Origin: Hyphomonas atlantica corrig.
Lineage (GTDB): Bacteria > Pseudomonadota > Alphaproteobacteria > Caulobacterales > Hyphomonadaceae
Direction of reading: 5' to 3'
NCBI RefSeq assembly: GCF_000682715.1
Contig: NZ_AWFH01000045.1
Span: 124,001 to 188,000, forward strand
DNA length: 64,000 nucleotides
Part shown: one piece after another, positions 62,194 through 64,000 of the stretch
Position numbering within the stretch: position 1 is the first letter of the stretch
How the letters are laid out: the number at the start of each line of letters is the position of its first letter
Position numbers and translations under genes: made by a program
The notes under the pieces: generated by a model
What the model was told of the DNA's origin: nothing
The model's database searches: none
The model's input: the letters and a program-made list of their open reading frames with translations, nothing else

Positions 62194-63858
62194 TCAGCGG
62201 GCAAATTTCTTGAATTTCAGGCGCTTCGGATTGACGGCATCTTCGCCAAGGCGTCGTTTCTTGTCCTCAAGATAGGATGAGAAGTCGCCCTCAAACCATT
62301 CGACATGCGAGTCACCCTCGAACGCCAGAATGTGCGTCGCCATTCGGTCCAGGAACCAACGATCGTGAGAGATAATCACGGCGCATCCAGGAAAGGCATC
62401 GAGCCCCTCTTCCAGCGCCTGAAGCGTTTCGACGTCCAGATCGTTGGTCGGCTCGTCGAGCAGCAGCACGTTGGAGCTCTGCTTCAACATCTTGGCCAGA
62501 TGCACGCGGTTACGCTCACCGCCTGACAACAGGCCAACTTTCTTCTGCTGGTCAGAGCCTTTGAAGTTGAACGCGCCGACATAGGCGCGAGAGTTCACTT
62601 CGATGCCGCCGAGGTCGATGACATCTGTGCCGCCCGAAATCTCTTCCCAGACATTCTTGCTATCATCGAGTTTGTTCCGGCTCTGGTCGACGTAGCCAAA
62701 CTTGACCGTGTCGCCGACGCGAAGTGAACCAGCATCCGGCTCTTCCTGCCCCAGAATCATCTTGAACAGGGTCGATTTACCTGCACCGTTCGGGCCGATG
62801 ACGCCCACGATACCGCCGGGCGGCAGTTTGAAGTCGAGATCTTCGATCAGCAAATTGTCGCCAAAGCCCTTCCGAAGGTTTTCAGCCTCGAGCACCACAT
62901 TGCCGAGCCTTGGACCAGGGGGAATGCGGATCTGAGCGGTTGAGACCTTCTCCTTCTCAGCCTCCGCTGCCTTCTGTTCGTAGGATTGGATACGAGCCTT
63001 CGACTTGGCTTGCCGCGCTTTCGGACTGGAGCGAACCCATTCGAGTTCCTTGGCCAGCGAGCGCTGCTTGCCACGCTCTTCGCGCGCCTCTTGCTCCATC
63101 CGCTTGGCTTTCTGTTCCAACCAATCAGAGTAGTTGCCTTGGTACGGAATGCCGCGTCCACGATCGAGTTCGAGAATCCAGGTCGTGATATCATCAAGGA
63201 AGTAGCGGTCGTGGGTAACGAGGATCACACAGCCCTTGAAATTGATGAGGTAGTTCTGAAGCCAGGCCACCGTCTCTGCGTCGAGATGGTTGGTCGGTTC
63301 GTCCATCAAAATCATGTCAGGCTTGGAGAGCAACAGCGCACAAATCGCAACGCGGCGGACTTCACCACCAGAAAGCTTCGAAACGTCTGCATCGTCAGGC
63401 GGGCAGCGCAGGGCTTCCATTGCCATCTGGATCTTTGAATCGATATCCCAGGCGTCTGCCGCGTCGATCTTCTCCTGAAGCGCGGTCATTTCTTCCATCA
63501 ACTCGTCGGAATAGTCCTCTCCGAGCTTGCCGGAGATCTCGTTGAACTTGTCCAACATCTGCTTTTCAGGACATGACGCGGCGATGTTCTCAAAGACCGA
63601 CTTCGATTCGTCCAGCTTTGGCTCCTGAGGCAGATAGCCGACTTTAACGCCGTCAGCCGACCAGGCTTCGCCATTAAATTCCTTATCTTGGCCGGCCATG
63701 ATGCGCAGGAGAGTCGACTTACCGGCACCGTTGACACCGACGACACCGATCTTCGCATCCGGAAGGAAGCTGAGGTGAATGTTCTCGAACACCTTCTTGC
63801 CACCGGGATAGGTCTTGGACAGACCTTGCATGTGATAAACATATTGGGGACCGGCCAT
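62194..63858 (-). CDS. ettA: Energy-dependent translational throttle protein EttA (ABC-F)
   Basis: A 554-residue ABC-F ATPase with two nucleotide-binding domains and no membrane part. Walker A motifs are GVNGAGKST and GPNGAGKST; signatures are LSGGEVRRVAI and LSGGERNRVHL; Walker B DEPTNHLD and DEPTNDLD. The linker between domains is long and charged, and the N-terminal start MAGPQYVYHMQGLSKTYPGG is the EttA form. EttA binds the ribosomal E site and restrains translation when the ATP/ADP ratio is low. It is preceded by AGGAGA and is followed by about 230 bases without a gene. Confidence 0.95.
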   Translation of the reverse strand: MAGPQYVYHMQGLSKTYPGGKKVFENIHLSFLPDAKIGVVGVNGAGKSTLLRIMAGQDKEFNGEAWSADGVKVGYLPQEPKLDESKSVFENIAASCPEKQMLDKFNEISGKLGEDYSDELMEEMTALQEKIDAADAWDIDSKIQMAMEALRCPPDDADVSKLSGGEVRRVAICALLLSKPDMILMDEPTNHLDAETVAWLQNYLINFKGCVILVTHDRYFLDDITTWILELDRGRGIPYQGNYSDWLEQKAKRMEQEAREERGKQRSLAKELEWVRSSPKARQAKSKARIQSYEQKAAEAEKEKVSTAQIRIPPGPRLGNVVLEAENLRKGFGDNLLIEDLDFKLPPGGIVGVIGPNGAGKSTLFKMILGQEEPDAGSLRVGDTVKFGYVDQSRNKLDDSKNVWEEISGGTDVIDLGGIEVNSRAYVGAFNFKGSDQQKKVGLLSGGERNRVHLAKMLKQSSNVLLLDEPTNDLDVETLQALEEGLDAFPGCAVIISHDRWFLDRMATHILAFEGDSHVEWFEGDFSSYLEDKKRRLGEDAVNPKRLKFKKFAR

Positions 63859-64000
63859 GAAATGCGTCTCCTGAAGAATGGGGGAAATACGTCGCCTCAG
63901 TTACGCGGGAACGCGCGAAAATCAAGCGGGCAAGCACAACCGATCCCGGTTATCTGGTTCCTGAGCCCTAAGAGACCCTAACCCTCGATCTGCCTACGCT

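Overview
The window looks like a chromosome segment of a marine, Hyphomonas/Caulobacter-type alphaproteobacterium. The grounds are a moderately high GC content, a methionine synthase split into two genes (as known in Caulobacter), an ArsR-methyltransferase fusion upstream of metF, a CYP153-type P450, a TtpC/DUF3450-type TonB cluster and several acyl-CoA dehydrogenases. This placement is inference; there is no rRNA in the window. No insertion sequence, prophage, CRISPR array or replication origin was seen. The only RNA gene found is tRNA-Gln(TTG).

Layout. 1-2783: an edge-truncated stress-protein-like gene and a MoxR ATPase/CoxE-like VWA pair. 2839-9510 (minus): a TonB energy-transduction operon in transcription order DUF3450, TtpC-like, ExbB, ExbD, ExbD, TonB, terminator, then a second tonB broken by a one-base frameshift and a secreted TPR protein. 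9921-9995: tRNA-Gln. 10200-14065: sppA, an RluA-type pseudouridine synthase and rarA. 14125-22266: a TauD-like dioxygenase with a CYP153 P450, an alkaline-phosphatase-fold protein, an HtrA protease, and an operon of a small monooxygenase-like protein, an acyl-CoA dehydrogenase and a MelB-type transporter.

22485-46373 is a large exopolysaccharide locus: ExoA-like glycosyltransferase, PPP-type phosphatase, Wza-like lipoprotein, ExoY-like priming transferase, two sugar-nucleotide enzymes, two FAD oxidoreductases, another SDR, an acyltransferase, four further glycosyltransferases in the plus-strand run, rfbF (glucose-1-phosphate cytidylyltransferase) and a Wzx-type flippase. An opposing block encodes an outer-membrane barrel, a Wzc-type tyrosine autokinase, a glycosyltransferase and a Wzy/WaaL-type polymerase or ligase. 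Together these supply priming, assembly, flipping, polymerisation and export for a Wzx/Wzy-dependent polymer that probably carries an O-acyl group and perhaps a CDP-derived deoxysugar.

46731-64000: a paired acyl-CoA dehydrogenase (PimC/PimD-like), a CobT homologue lacking the expected catalytic Glu, a DUF1289 protein, a membrane retropepsin-like protease, pyruvate kinase, a secreted DUF5694 protein, and a methionine-cycle operon (ArsR-methyltransferase, metF, metH part 1, a gamma-glutamylcyclotransferase-like gene, metH part 2) with a candidate operator palindrome. Then follow mlaA-mlaC, a sulfotransferase and ettA.

The items I would look at first are the gamma-glutamylcyclotransferase-like gene between the two metH halves, the CobT active-site change, the tonB frameshift, and the polysaccharide locus with its PPP-type phosphatase and incomplete CDP-sugar set.
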